Notes: generated by a model not told the origin, from the letters alone. A DNA stretch of 64,000 nucleotides from Paraburkholderia lacunae (GCF_003353175.1 NZ_QHKS01000001.1:186001-250000), one strand, 5' to 3'. Counted from the stretch's first letter, positions 10,836-19,356 are shown. Made by a program: numbers and translations.

Positions 10836-10964
10836 GTGGCGACTGCCTTGTCTACCCTAATTGAGAAGTATCACGGCGAGATGGCGGCGGACGCTGAAGA
10901 CCGACGGCAACTTGCCCAGCAGCGGACCACCATTGCAGCGGCACGTATGAGCCAGAAGAAATAG
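10836..10964 (+). CDS. Small hypothetical protein, GTG start
   Basis: A 42-residue frame beginning GTG GCG ACT, with GAAGGAAAT placed 5-6 nt upstream, and ending in a charged, helix-prone tail (RRQLAQQRTTIAAARMSQKK). It is divergent from the membrane protein gene and ends 16 bp before the right copy of the 22-bp repeat. The good ribosome site and amphipathic composition are the only support. No family recognised. Confidence 0.4.
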   Translation: MATALSTLIEKYHGEMAADAEDRRQLAQQRTTIAAARMSQKK

Positions 10965-10979
10965 TGCGACCGCCGTATA

Positions 10980-11001
10980 AGGGCAGTCCACGTCCCGCGC
11001 G
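10980..11001. repeat. 22-bp imperfect direct repeat, right copy of cargo pair
   Basis: Partner of 9520-9541 (1,460 bp apart). Like the left copy it lies just after the end of a plus-strand open frame. The 207 bp that follow up to the next gene show nothing else. Confidence 0.65.
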
Positions 11002-11208
11002 ACAGCGTCAGAGACCAACGTGCGACGTACGCAAGACGTTACTTAGCCAAACAACTTCAAGGCTAACCGCTGTCCAAAGGCGGTCCACCCCCCATGCGGC
11101 AGTGCTAGGGGCCATCGCGCGACTCGCTAATTTGCGGCGGCTTACAAAGCCGCATATACAATCATCTTGTTCGAAGTCAACTCCACCCTACAGAAGGCTC
11201 AAGATAAT

Positions 11209-12102
11209 ATGTTCGATGATCTTGCGGCGTATTTTTACGAAAATGTAGTGCAGTCGTTTGACGAGTACCGCGACGCGAAAGCGTCCGGGGTTGCAGGCCG
11301 GAGCAACGACATTAGAAAGGCGCTGATAGCTGCGTCTGCTTTATTCCATCTCCGTGAGCACCTCCCGTCGGGTTGCAAGATGTCCAGATTCAAAGCAGAG
11401 AGAAGATGTCCAGAGTACGGTCTTTTAGCTGATATCGCAAACGCGTCGAAACATCGCAAGCTCACGGCCGACACTCCTCACGGTCGGGCACTGGTGAGGT
11501 CCGCGGCCGATTTAACGGAAGAGATAGTCGTCACCCAGTATTCCGATGAGGAGGGGGAGTATCGACACGTCGAGAAACGAGTTATCGCGAAGCTAATCGA
11601 CGGAACAACCCAAGACGTACTGGATACCCTGACTGAAGTGATGAACTTTTGGCAGACGTACTTGCATGAAAAAGGCATCATCGCAAAGCGAAAAATCTAT
11701 GTCTCGGATTCGTCTCGACAACCTAAGTCCCGCGCAGAAGCTAACAACGGAAATCTGGGTTTGATAATTACTGCCGGGCTACGCTTTGCAGAATCGGTAC
11801 GGCTACAAAGATATAACTACGCCACGAGCGGTGTTGAACCGGTTGACCTGACCGGCTCCGAGATGACACTCACAATTCAAAGGCCGCCACAGTACAAGCT
11901 CGACTTAGCGGTGACGCACGAGCAGAGCGGGACGACACTGACAAGGACGGTCGAATTGACGGTAGAGGAAAGTGAGACTTTCGCGAGCTTGCAGACAGAC
12001 GGAGAGCGCAGCTCCTATGCGAACGGCCTACCAAGTATAAAAGCCGCACAAAAGGAGTTGTTGACTGAGGCTCAGTCGCTCCAAGCAAAACAGAACGTAT
12101 AG
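11209..12102 (+). CDS. Hypothetical protein with NASKH motif
   Basis: A soluble protein of 297 residues if the ATG at 11209 is used; an in-frame TTG at 11167 is possible but has no ribosome site. The first half is helical (FDDLAAYFYENVVQSFDEY, then ALIAASALFHLREHL) and contains LLADIANASKHRKLT, a D-x-x-N-x-x-KH block seen in several families of uncharacterised helical bacterial proteins. The second half looks beta-rich with many Thr. Codon use is less GC-biased than the host. It is alone on its strand here, between the HEPN-like pair and the lipoprotein. Function unknown. Confidence 0.7.
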   Translation: MFDDLAAYFYENVVQSFDEYRDAKASGVAGRSNDIRKALIAASALFHLREHLPSGCKMSRFKAERRCPEYGLLADIANASKHRKLTADTPHGRALVRSAADLTEEIVVTQYSDEEGEYRHVEKRVIAKLIDGTTQDVLDTLTEVMNFWQTYLHEKGIIAKRKIYVSDSSRQPKSRAEANNGNLGLIITAGLRFAESVRLQRYNYATSGVEPVDLTGSEMTLTIQRPPQYKLDLAVTHEQSGTTLTRTVELTVEESETFASLQTDGERSSYANGLPSIKAAQKELLTEAQSLQAKQNV

Positions 12103-12799
12103 AACGAGGCCCTGGCTAATCCCGGACCTTGTGCAACCGCCCGATCGAGATAGTTGGCGAAACCCACGCGGTAACGCTCTGAGCGAGCGGAAGTGCCGTG
12201 CGGGGCTTCTACGAGACGTTACCTGCTGCGATCAGCGATCAATCAAGGTCTACGTCGGACCGGGTTCGGCCAATCGTCGCCGCCCAATCGGCCCACAAAA
12301 CCGTCATTCGGTGGGTTGATCCACACCAAAATCGGACGGAGGCATCTCGGGCCTTGTCCGACGTTCAATGACCCGGCCGGAAGGTCTCGGGGTGTCCACT
12401 TTTGCGACAGTATTTGCGCCGGCACAAAAAGGGACGGCATAAACCTCAGTTCGCCCGCCAACGCCAACGCGCGTAGGAGTTCGCATTTGATTGCCCGTCA
12501 TTAGAGCGCTCACGCAGAAACGCTTGGGTAGTTCTATGTTCCAGGATTGAAGCATTTTTCATATGGTAGCGACGTTCTCCGTGATGCGCAGGGGCGCACC
12601 TCAATGAATCAGTTGATTGAGGGCCATTTGGCACGACCTTTGCGACCGCAAGCTCAGATACATAGTCTGCGCGAGTGTGAATCGCGATGACTGCGTCCAT
12701 CGGCAACAAGACGACAAGCAAAAAGCAGCGCATCCATGTTCGATTCAATAAAAGCGGGCGACCACGAACGATTTTTCGCGCTATAACGAGGGCCGGGTG
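12103..12799. other. Intergenic cargo spacer with a diverged repeat
   Basis: About 700 bp with no convincing gene; the open frames found have no ribosome site and unlike composition. Bases 12220-12280 resemble 14062-14128 (see findings), which suggests old duplicated spacer DNA. The right part becomes AT-rich ahead of the lipoprotein gene. Confidence 0.5.
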
Positions 12800-13261
12800 A
12801 TGAAGACAAACATTTTGCGGAAAGTGGTGGTAGTGATAGCTTGCGTAGCCTTTATTTCTGGGTGCGCATCGACTGTCGTAGAATCGCAATACTACAAATC
12901 CTACTCGGTAGGTATTCAGCAGGTAGCCACTATCGGGCAGTCCTTTCTTATCAATCAGAATGGTTCGATTTCGACAGTGCGGCATTGGGTTGGACTGTTG
13001 AATTCGCCGGACGGCTGGCAAGAATCGAAAGTCTATTCACGGGATTTTATTAGGCAGGAACTTGTTTACGGAGGGCGGTCAGGTAACACGATTGATGTGG
13101 CCTACCGGGAATTCCGTGGCGGATACGCGACGCCTGCCTTTTACCAAAGTCTTAAGTACGATCTCAGCGCATCCACAAGAATTCGATTTCAGAAATTTAC
13201 CATCGATGTGGTGCGCGCCGACAACGAAAATATCGTTTATAAAATTGCCTCCGATCGATAA
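12800..13261 (+). CDS. Small lipoprotein of unknown function
   Basis: A 153-residue protein with a lipoprotein signal: MKTNILRK, a hydrophobic run (VVVVIACVAFI) and the lipobox ISGC at about residues 20-23, so the mature protein starts at Cys and is membrane-anchored outside the cytoplasm. The rest is beta-rich with many aromatic residues (SYSVGIQQVATIG, RHWVGLLNSPDGW). The ATG at 12800 follows GAGGG; a GTG directly before it is less likely. Base composition is clearly AT-richer than the host. Together with the next gene it forms an AT-rich block, probably acquired separately. No family recognised. Confidence 0.75.
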   Translation: MKTNILRKVVVVIACVAFISGCASTVVESQYYKSYSVGIQQVATIGQSFLINQNGSISTVRHWVGLLNSPDGWQESKVYSRDFIRQELVYGGRSGNTIDVAYREFRGGYATPAFYQSLKYDLSASTRIRFQKFTIDVVRADNENIVYKIASDR

Positions 13262-13404
13262 GTTATTCTATTGAAGACTTTAAGGCATTACCGATCTGTG
13301 TCAAAAAGTTCAGAATCGAAAGTAATTGAAACCCGACTCGCCAAAGCCCTGCAAGACACCGAGTGCTTAGCGCGAAAATATATATTTAACCAATCGAGGC
13401 CGTC

Positions 13405-13908
13405 ATGTTTGATCGTCTTTTGGATAGAATCAACCTACATGGAAGCACCCCAAAGTGGATGAACATAGTTGAAACATTCAAACTTAAATATCCGCAAGTC
13501 CGAGTTCACGAAACCACGGTCATTAACGCCATACCACCGGGTTTCTTTTGGGTATGCAGAGACACAAAAGAATATGTCATTGTTCTACAAAAAAACAAAG
13601 AAGAATTATTATTCCATTTGACACACTACGCCCAGTCTAGAAGAGAGAACTCCGGTATCGCAAAGGAGCTACTCCGGGAAATCAACTATAGTAGCGCCCT
13701 TTGGCGAAACAGAACCAATCTTGACGTGGACGACACATTAAGAAGGGCTGCGCTAAACAACGGAGAAATCCTGCTGAATTGGGGGAATTTTGATTACAAA
13801 TGCCAAGGAGGCGTTGGTGAATTTTGTGGAAATGGCACAAAAAATGGGGGAACATTTGTCAGCAATTTTGTGTTGAGAGAAGATAGGCATCTCTTCGCAA
13901 AGAGATGA
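13405..13908 (+). CDS. AT-rich hypothetical protein
   Basis: A 167-residue soluble protein beginning MFDRLLDRINLH with a middle rich in Lys, Asn and Glu (KNKEELLFHLTHYAQSRRENSG) and a Gly/Asn-rich end (CQGGVGEFCGNGTKNGG). No domain or motif is recognised. Codon use (many AAA, ATT, TTT) differs sharply from the GC-rich host and marks recent transfer. It lies 143 bp after the lipoprotein gene on the same strand and may be cotranscribed with it. Confidence 0.65.
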   Translation: MFDRLLDRINLHGSTPKWMNIVETFKLKYPQVRVHETTVINAIPPGFFWVCRDTKEYVIVLQKNKEELLFHLTHYAQSRRENSGIAKELLREINYSSALWRNRTNLDVDDTLRRAALNNGEILLNWGNFDYKCQGGVGEFCGNGTKNGGTFVSNFVLREDRHLFAKR

Positions 13909-14252
13909 TAGAACTCTTCGCCATTTTTGTAGTGTGTTCGGCACTTCAGATTCGATGTGCTACCTTGGAAGCTTGACAGAACACAAACCCTGTCCGACTG
14001 ACGTATGCGACGAAGAACGGGGCTTCGCTGCGCGTAGAAACCTGATGCGCTTTCCTTCGGGTACCTGCCGCGATCGGCGATCTTCGAGGTCTGCAGCGGA
14101 CGGAGTTCGGCCAGCAGCGGATCGTCGCTAATCTTCCGTCAAAGTCCGCAGATAATGAGTTTGCGGACGCACTCTTCGCGTCTGGTGCGGGGATTTCGTA
14201 GCATTTTCTTTAGGCTCATCCCAGAAAGCATGCGGTCTGCTGTTACTTAGCC
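13909..14252. other. Spacer with second copy of diverged intergenic repeat
   Basis: No gene seen. Composition switches back from AT-rich to GC-rich around 13970. Bases 14062-14128 align loosely with 12220-12280. Confidence 0.5.
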
Positions 14253-15554
14253 CTAGGCCGACGAGCCCGGCTGTTCTGTAATATCAAAGAGCGACCAGTC
14301 CGGAATTTCACCCCGCATGATGATCTTTTTTGTCAACTGAACGCACAACGACAGACCTCGATCGACGATCTGAGATACCGTGAAGCGTGAGCCCGCGATT
14401 GCGTCAGTAGCATTTTCGTCAATACGCCCCGTGTGAACGAGCTTGCTTCGAATCGAGTAGGTCTTGTTGATGATGGCGGCATTGACGATCCGTTCGTCGC
14501 GCGAGCCGCCTACCAATCGAACCGTGCGGACTTTGACCTTGTGCGTCATCTCGTTGTTAGCTCCGTCCCCCACAAGAGCTTCGAGCGCGGTGGCCAACTC
14601 GACTGCGCGGTCGCCCACGCTCCGACGGCGCTGCGCTTGACTAATTCGTTCGATCGCGACCCGTACATGTTGACGTGTGCCTGCCGGTAACGCGAGGTAT
14701 GCCCTCACCATCTGCGGGGCCTCGACTGGATCAAGGTTTGGATAGTCCCCGAATTGCGTGGGCATGATCTCCATCAGCGGGTTCATGCTGCTAGGCCACA
14801 CATTGAAATCAGAGTCGTCAAAAGTAAACCAGAGCATTCCAGGTAGCGAGACCCGTGGGCCGTCTATGGTGAGAACGAGAGCGATTTCGCGTAGGAGCTC
14901 GTATGTCGATATGTGGTCGTCATGTTGCGGCGTCGCGCAACCATCGTAAGTAAGCGGTGTGACTCGGCGCTCTATCACAAGAGCAGATTTGGGAGCCGCG
15001 AAATCGAGTGCGGACGTGGGCATCCGCCTCCCACCTCCGTACGCGTGCTCGATCACAATCTGTTTTTGCTCGCTCTCCGGAAGTCTTTCCACCAGAACAA
15101 TCTTTACACCGTCCGTCAGTTGAATGTCGCTCTCAACGGGAACTCCCCACAACGTCAAGATCAATCTGCCTGTTGCATCCGAAGTGGTTAAAATCTTTTG
15201 AAGCCACTGAATCGCCTTCTCAGCCGACCCCGAGTGAGCAGCACGGCGAACAAGGAGTTGGTCGATAAAGTTTGGATAAAACCCGGACCCGCCACCTAAC
15301 CCGCTGCGCATCATTCTCACTTGCTCACCGGGAAATCGGCTGTCCCGAACGATGGCATCCTTAATGCCCGCTGTGAGCTCTTGAAGTTGAGTAACGGCAC
15401 CCCACCAGACGTTTCTGTCTTCGCTTCGAAGTGCGTCAAGGAACGGAATCTCGACATTCGGATATCGGGTCGAGTCTATCTTATCAAGGGCGCTGCCGAG
15501 CAGACGTTCTAGCTCCGGCTCATCGTCTTGAGGTTCAGGTGTTGGGGTGGACAT
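14253..15554 (-). CDS. Apea-like HEPN protein, candidate defence RNase
   Basis: A 433-residue soluble protein. The C-terminal 120 residues fit the Apea-like HEPN fold: RAVELATALEALVGDG (316-331), then NEMTHKVKVRTVRLVG, then INKTYSIRSKLVHTG (362-376), where Arg369 and His374 form an R-x4-H motif. The N-terminal 300 residues are a mixed region with no recognised domain and may sense or bind a target. Large proteins ending in this domain occur in anti-phage and mobile-element cargo. It stands alone between spacers of 344 and 475 bp. RNase activity is inferred from the motif, not shown. Confidence 0.8.
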   Translation of the reverse strand: MSTPTPEPQDDEPELERLLGSALDKIDSTRYPNVEIPFLDALRSEDRNVWWGAVTQLQELTAGIKDAIVRDSRFPGEQVRMMRSGLGGGSGFYPNFIDQLLVRRAAHSGSAEKAIQWLQKILTTSDATGRLILTLWGVPVESDIQLTDGVKIVLVERLPESEQKQIVIEHAYGGGRRMPTSALDFAAPKSALVIERRVTPLTYDGCATPQHDDHISTYELLREIALVLTIDGPRVSLPGMLWFTFDDSDFNVWPSSMNPLMEIMPTQFGDYPNLDPVEAPQMVRAYLALPAGTRQHVRVAIERISQAQRRRSVGDRAVELATALEALVGDGANNEMTHKVKVRTVRLVGGSRDERIVNAAIINKTYSIRSKLVHTGRIDENATDAIAGSRFTVSQIVDRGLSLCVQLTKKIIMRGEIPDWSLFDITEQPGSSA

Positions 15555-16029
15555 TCCAGGCTCGTGCGGGAGATTGACGACTTATTGTAGCCTTACGAGG
15601 GGGCCTGACCAGGCGGGCGGGAGATTGCATTTTTTGACATGCGGCATCACTGATGTGCCATCACGTTCGGGCATCTCCCGTCAAACCGAGTTCGTTGAGA
15701 TTTGTTGGACGCCTGCGGTTAGCGGCAGAACAACAAGGATCCGGCACCCGCGATGTCTCAAGCGGAACTGACAGCGGACGTATCTACATCGCATCCGAAT
15801 GGCCCGAACGGGGTCGAGTTCTGTCGCTTGCCGCGTTCCAAACCGGACTCTCTCACGATGCCGCGCTTTTGGTGTGCGCTTTGGAGCCGTCCGGAGGCCT
15901 CGATAGCCATCGAGACAGTCACCGCCAACCCCGGGCGCTGCTGGCGCTGTCGCCTTGCGCGGGGCATTCTTTCGTCTGAGGCATAATGGTTTTCGCAGAA
16001 AACCAACACTTTGCTTGCGGGGCGACACA
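15555..16029. other. Spacer upstream of the membrane-protein pair
   Basis: A 475-bp divergent region between the Apea-like gene and the first membrane gene, holding their promoters. Several open frames exist in GC-rich shadow phases, none with a ribosome site or domain. No gene called. Confidence 0.5.
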
Positions 16030-16623
16030 ATGGACCATCTTTTGGGCGAGGGGGTGCTTGGCATCGTGACCGGCATCTTGACGACGGCGATTCTGTTCAC
16101 GTTGCGGGCACTTTGGACCAGCAAGCTATCTCCCTTGATTGAAGCCCTTCGCTACAGGGGGTTGAAAGTTGATGGTGTATGGGAGGGCCGTCACAAGGAC
16201 GACAAAAGCCAATCAGAGAGCCGCCTGAGCTTGAAGCAGAGAGCGCATACGATGTCCGGTACTTTCACCTTCAAGTATCTCGGCCCGGACAAGGAGTTCA
16301 CGTTGGACTTCGACGTAACTGGCGTTATATGGGAAGGCTACCTAACTCTTAATTTTTTTCCCAACGATCGACGCATCACTTCCTGCGCGACGTCGCTTGT
16401 CAAGATCAGAGGTGGCGGCTCAAACATGGTCGGCGCTTTTCTGTTCCGAAATGCGGAAGTCGAAGACGTCGGCGTCGTGCCCTTCAACCTGCGACGCTAT
16501 GAGCGCGTCGCAGGTTTCAATGCCACAGGGAATGCCGCGCCGCGAGCAGCCGAACTAGGTGCGACGCAGGCAGTCCACAACACGGAAGAAGCTGCACAGC
16601 CAGCGGCAGAGCAGCGAGATTGA
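16030..16623 (+). CDS. Single-span membrane protein with predicted beta-rich cytosolic domain
   Basis: A 197-residue protein with one N-terminal span (about 7-28, LGIVTGILTTAILFTL), a short basic linker and a domain starting VDGVWEGRHK. Alternating polar/hydrophobic strands (RLSLKQRAHTMSGTFTFKY, EFTLDFDVTGVIWEGYLTLNF, VGAFLFRNAEVEDVGVVPF) suggest a small barrel. The plan, membrane anchor plus barrel, resembles Cap15-type effectors of cyclic-oligonucleotide systems, but no cyclase gene is nearby and homology is not shown. The start at 16030 follows GCGGGG; the longer in-frame extension would place charges before the span. The next gene begins 53 bp after its stop on the same strand. Confidence 0.75.
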   Translation: MDHLLGEGVLGIVTGILTTAILFTLRALWTSKLSPLIEALRYRGLKVDGVWEGRHKDDKSQSESRLSLKQRAHTMSGTFTFKYLGPDKEFTLDFDVTGVIWEGYLTLNFFPNDRRITSCATSLVKIRGGGSNMVGAFLFRNAEVEDVGVVPFNLRRYERVAGFNATGNAAPRAAELGATQAVHNTEEAAQPAAEQRD

Positions 16624-16676
16624 CTCTTTGGTCTGCGCGCAAGCGGACCTGATATCGGATCGTGGAAAACTGCTAT

Positions 16677-17504
16677 ATGGAAAAAATCAGAACGTTCGTT
16701 GGGAACTTGCTCGGCACGGTGGCTGTTGGCACGGGCCTGTGGATAGCGACGGTTGACCACGTCGCCGCCGCAACAGCATGTATGTCGGCTGGCATCCTCA
16801 TCCTCCTGCTCGCGAACATCAATCACTTCGAGTTCATCAAGGGGTTCGGTTTTGAGGCCAAGACCAAAAAGCTGGACGAAAAAATCGAGGAAGCCGACCG
16901 CCTACTCTCGCAGTTGAGGCTGGCGAGCCAGTTGTTCGCTGATATCTCGGTCCAACTGATGTCGCGAGCGGGGCGTTGGGCGGGACCGATTCCGAAAGCT
17001 GAAACGCAGGACCTCGTCACGCGTATTCAGGCGCTTCTAGAGTCTCTTGATGTGAAAAGCGCCGAAATCGACAAGAGCCTCGATCCTTTTCACCGGATCA
17101 CCCTGCGCGATCTGGCGACATCCGGCTTCAACGCTTTCTTTGCGGAACTGGAGCGGCGCACAACACTCGTCAACGATGCCATGGGACAGCGAGCGGCTGA
17201 CGAACAGTCGCGAACCGGTGTCCCCATCCCGTCGGATGATCCACAACATCTCGCACTTCAGGCCGAGTGGGAGGCGATTCGTCAGTTCGCCCAAGAGACG
17301 CGACAAAAGTTTGAGAGCGCAGACCCGTTTACCCTTGGAACACTTCTCGAACAGTCAGTCAAGAGCGCCCCAAGTTGGATGGACTCGGAACGACGGGCGT
17401 TCCTTGCCGCCGTGAAACCAACGCACGACGAATGGAAGTTTTACGCGAAGCATCGACGGATCAACGATGTCGGTGCGTGGCTGGCTCGCGAATATGGCCA
17501 TTGA
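16677..17504 (+). CDS. Two-span membrane protein with coiled coil
   Basis: A 275-residue protein with two hydrophobic segments close to the N-terminus (about 8-24 and 30-46), a basic loop (FIKGFGFEAKTKK), a heptad-like stretch (KLDEKIEEADRLLSQLRLA, about 58-76) and a long helical soluble tail. An in-frame GTG at 16662 could add five residues. It lies on the same strand just after the beta-rich membrane protein and is likely its operon partner. The fold suggests a membrane-tethered helical effector or scaffold. No family recognised. Confidence 0.75.
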   Translation: MEKIRTFVGNLLGTVAVGTGLWIATVDHVAAATACMSAGILILLLANINHFEFIKGFGFEAKTKKLDEKIEEADRLLSQLRLASQLFADISVQLMSRAGRWAGPIPKAETQDLVTRIQALLESLDVKSAEIDKSLDPFHRITLRDLATSGFNAFFAELERRTTLVNDAMGQRAADEQSRTGVPIPSDDPQHLALQAEWEAIRQFAQETRQKFESADPFTLGTLLEQSVKSAPSWMDSERRAFLAAVKPTHDEWKFYAKHRRINDVGAWLAREYGH

Positions 17505-17824
17505 TCGCCAACCGCACGCCAACTGACCCGAGCGGTGGATTGGTGGCCATAGATGCTCAGCCAGCGCCGGATGGGCACCGATCTGGGCACGGTCAGACCA
17601 ACAATGTCGCCGTCGTTACGTCTATTTCATGAACTACGCATACCCCCTTGCTTGAAATCGCTTCCATAAAAATTGAGGCTCCCCCACGTTCACCGAGCCC
17701 GAGGCTCTAGCGATTCGGACCCCCTAGAGGGGGTGGGCCGCGCGTCAGAACGTGTCGCCAGAGGCCTCGGCGGGTCGCGTCAATGCATCGCACCTGTCGG
17801 GACGGCGACGCCTCAAACCGCCTG
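17505..17824. other. Spacer with a short hairpin
   Basis: A 320-bp stretch with no gene. An inverted repeat of six bases (17719-17724 with 17729-17734, loop TAGA) could fold but has no T tract. It separates the cargo from the HNH gene of the phage-type block. Confidence 0.5.
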
Positions 17825-18229
17825 CTATCGCGTCCTGTCGCTATCGGGTTCCGAGCGCGCCCGACCAAATCCGCCATCGTCCCTGGCCGTCTTGCGGTCA
17901 TGACAGCGTTTCGACATTGCCTGCCAGTTCGTGCGATCCCAAAAGAGATTCACGTCGCCGCGATGCGGACGAATGTGATCCACGACCGTTGCACGCGTGA
18001 GCAGGCGCGCTTGCCTGCATTCGTTGCATTGACACAGGGGATTTGCCCTTAGGAACTGCGCGCGCGCTTTGCGCCAAGCTGCGCCATAAAGCGCCGCTGC
18101 ATCTTTGTCCCGCCGGGCATTCTCGCGCTTGCGTTGAGCCTGCATATGCGTGGGACATTTGCTGCCCCGACCATTCACAAGCGCGCCGCAGCCCGGATGA
18201 CTGCACGGTCTGTTAGGTCTACTTGGCAT
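17825..18229 (-). CDS. Phage-type HNH endonuclease
   Basis: A 134-residue protein with a zinc-knuckle N-terminus (C9, C14) and internal Cys (C66, C68, C71), followed by the HNH core: VVDHIRPHRGD (Asp84-His85), Asn101 in FWDRTNWQAM and His110 in KRCHDRKT, ending GGFG. This is the small HNH nuclease usually placed beside the terminase genes of HK97-type phages, where it helps DNA packaging. No terminase is present next to it here, so it is a remnant or serves a satellite packaging role. Confidence 0.9.
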   Translation of the reverse strand: MPSRPNRPCSHPGCGALVNGRGSKCPTHMQAQRKRENARRDKDAAALYGAAWRKARAQFLRANPLCQCNECRQARLLTRATVVDHIRPHRGDVNLFWDRTNWQAMSKRCHDRKTARDDGGFGRARSEPDSDRTR

Positions 18230-18437
18230 GTGTGTTCACGACAACATAGAAGAAAATGTAAAGCTGCAAATTCGTTGCAGCGGTCTTGAGCGAGTTCGCA
18301 CTACGTGTGCACACAAGCACATCGGTGATCCGAACGGCGTGGGCTGCACGCAAGCCGCCCGACGCGCCTTAGTTTGGGGCGGTGCACCTATGCCGAGCTG
18401 CCACCGCCCATCGTCGACCCGCGATTTAGCTGTCGGC

Positions 18438-19139
18438 CTAATGCGGATAGCCCGCAACCTCGGCCACGATGTCAGAACCCGGCTTGTCGTGGCGAAGGTC
18501 CCACAGCTTGCGCGGAATGAACTCGAATGCGGGACCCATTGCTGCGTCCAAGATTTCCGCACAGCGCGTCACCATGGCATCGCTAGGCATCTCGCCGTCG
18601 TGCGCCAGTTCGCGGATTGCGCTCTGCCCGTCGGCAACCTGCTTGCGTGCTGACGCGATGGCATCGCAATTCGACTTCACCGTATACACACGCTGACCGG
18701 TCCAGTTGCGGCCCATCACCTCGTCGGTACGGATTGCGTCGCGTAACAAGGTATCGGCGAACGATAAGTCATCCAACGCGTCGGCGAGTTCGGGCGGTGC
18801 CTTGCGCTCCAGTTCGGACAAGATATGCTGCCGCTTGCCCTCATCCGTCATCGTCTCAACGACCAAAGCCGCCACCGACGCCTTCTTTTGCCTTTCCGCT
18901 TCCTGATAGGCGGTCAGCGCGACCACAAAGTTCGCATCCGCGCGCGCGGCATTCTTCGCCAAGGCGGCGTGCCGGCGTTCGGGGTTCGGCAACGCCTTCA
19001 ATTCGGCGGCAAGCTCGGCGCGGCGCTTGTCGATTTCCGCGCGCCGACGCGTTTTGAGTTGCTCCACGAGACCCGTTTCGCTCGCGAGCAATTCGAGTTC
19101 TGCCAGGCGTTCGGGCAGCGGGTAGTTCTGCTGTTTCAT
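18438..19139 (-). CDS. Hypothetical phage-island protein, helical
   Basis: A 233-residue soluble protein, almost wholly alpha-helical with long charged stretches (KTRRRAEIDKRRAELAAELKAL). No catalytic motif or domain is recognised. The ATG at 19139 follows AAAAGGA. It lies in the minus-strand block between the HNH gene and the replication genes and is probably cotranscribed with them. Packaging or capsid-related roles are possible by position only. Confidence 0.75.
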   Translation of the reverse strand: MKQQNYPLPERLAELELLASETGLVEQLKTRRRAEIDKRRAELAAELKALPNPERRHAALAKNAARADANFVVALTAYQEAERQKKASVAALVVETMTDEGKRQHILSELERKAPPELADALDDLSFADTLLRDAIRTDEVMGRNWTGQRVYTVKSNCDAIASARKQVADGQSAIRELAHDGEMPSDAMVTRCAEILDAAMGPAFEFIPRKLWDLRHDKPGSDIVAEVAGYPH

Positions 19140-19167
19140 GGTTCAATCCTTTTCAAATTGATAGTGG

Positions 19168-19356
19168 TTACTGCGGGATCGCCACTGTGTAATCTTCCGC
19201 GCGAATCTCTATGCGATACCGGGCAAGCGTCGGTCACGACACGCCACCGCACAGCCGAATCGCATGAGAGAGCGGCATCAAGAAAAAATACTCACGTCTG
19301 GCCTCGTCCCACTGAATCCGTTCAAGCAAGGCTATCGGCATTTTCAACTATCCCAT
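19168..19356 (-). pseudogene. 63-codon gene interrupted by TAG and TGA
   Basis: A strong AAGGAGT is followed after 7-8 nt by ATG GGA TAG; the same frame then runs on through LKMPIALLERIQWDEARREY, a TGA at codon 41 (19234-19236), and a further 21 sense codons (PTLARYRIEIRAEDYTVAIPQ) to TAA at 19168. Both stops could come from single C-to-T changes (CAG to TAG, CGA to TGA). The protein-like sequence on both sides argues for a recently inactivated small gene rather than chance. A 35-codon piece from the ATG at 19341 to the TGA could still be made. Confidence 0.55.

Noticed and set aside
12446..13021. 191-residue minus-strand frame overlapping the lipoprotein gene
   Set aside because: It covers the lipoprotein signal region in antisense and has no start signal; the lipoprotein is the better call.
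16030..16623. Calling a CBASS system from the Cap15-like look
   Set aside because: No CD-NTase or other cyclase gene lies nearby and the similarity is of layout only.
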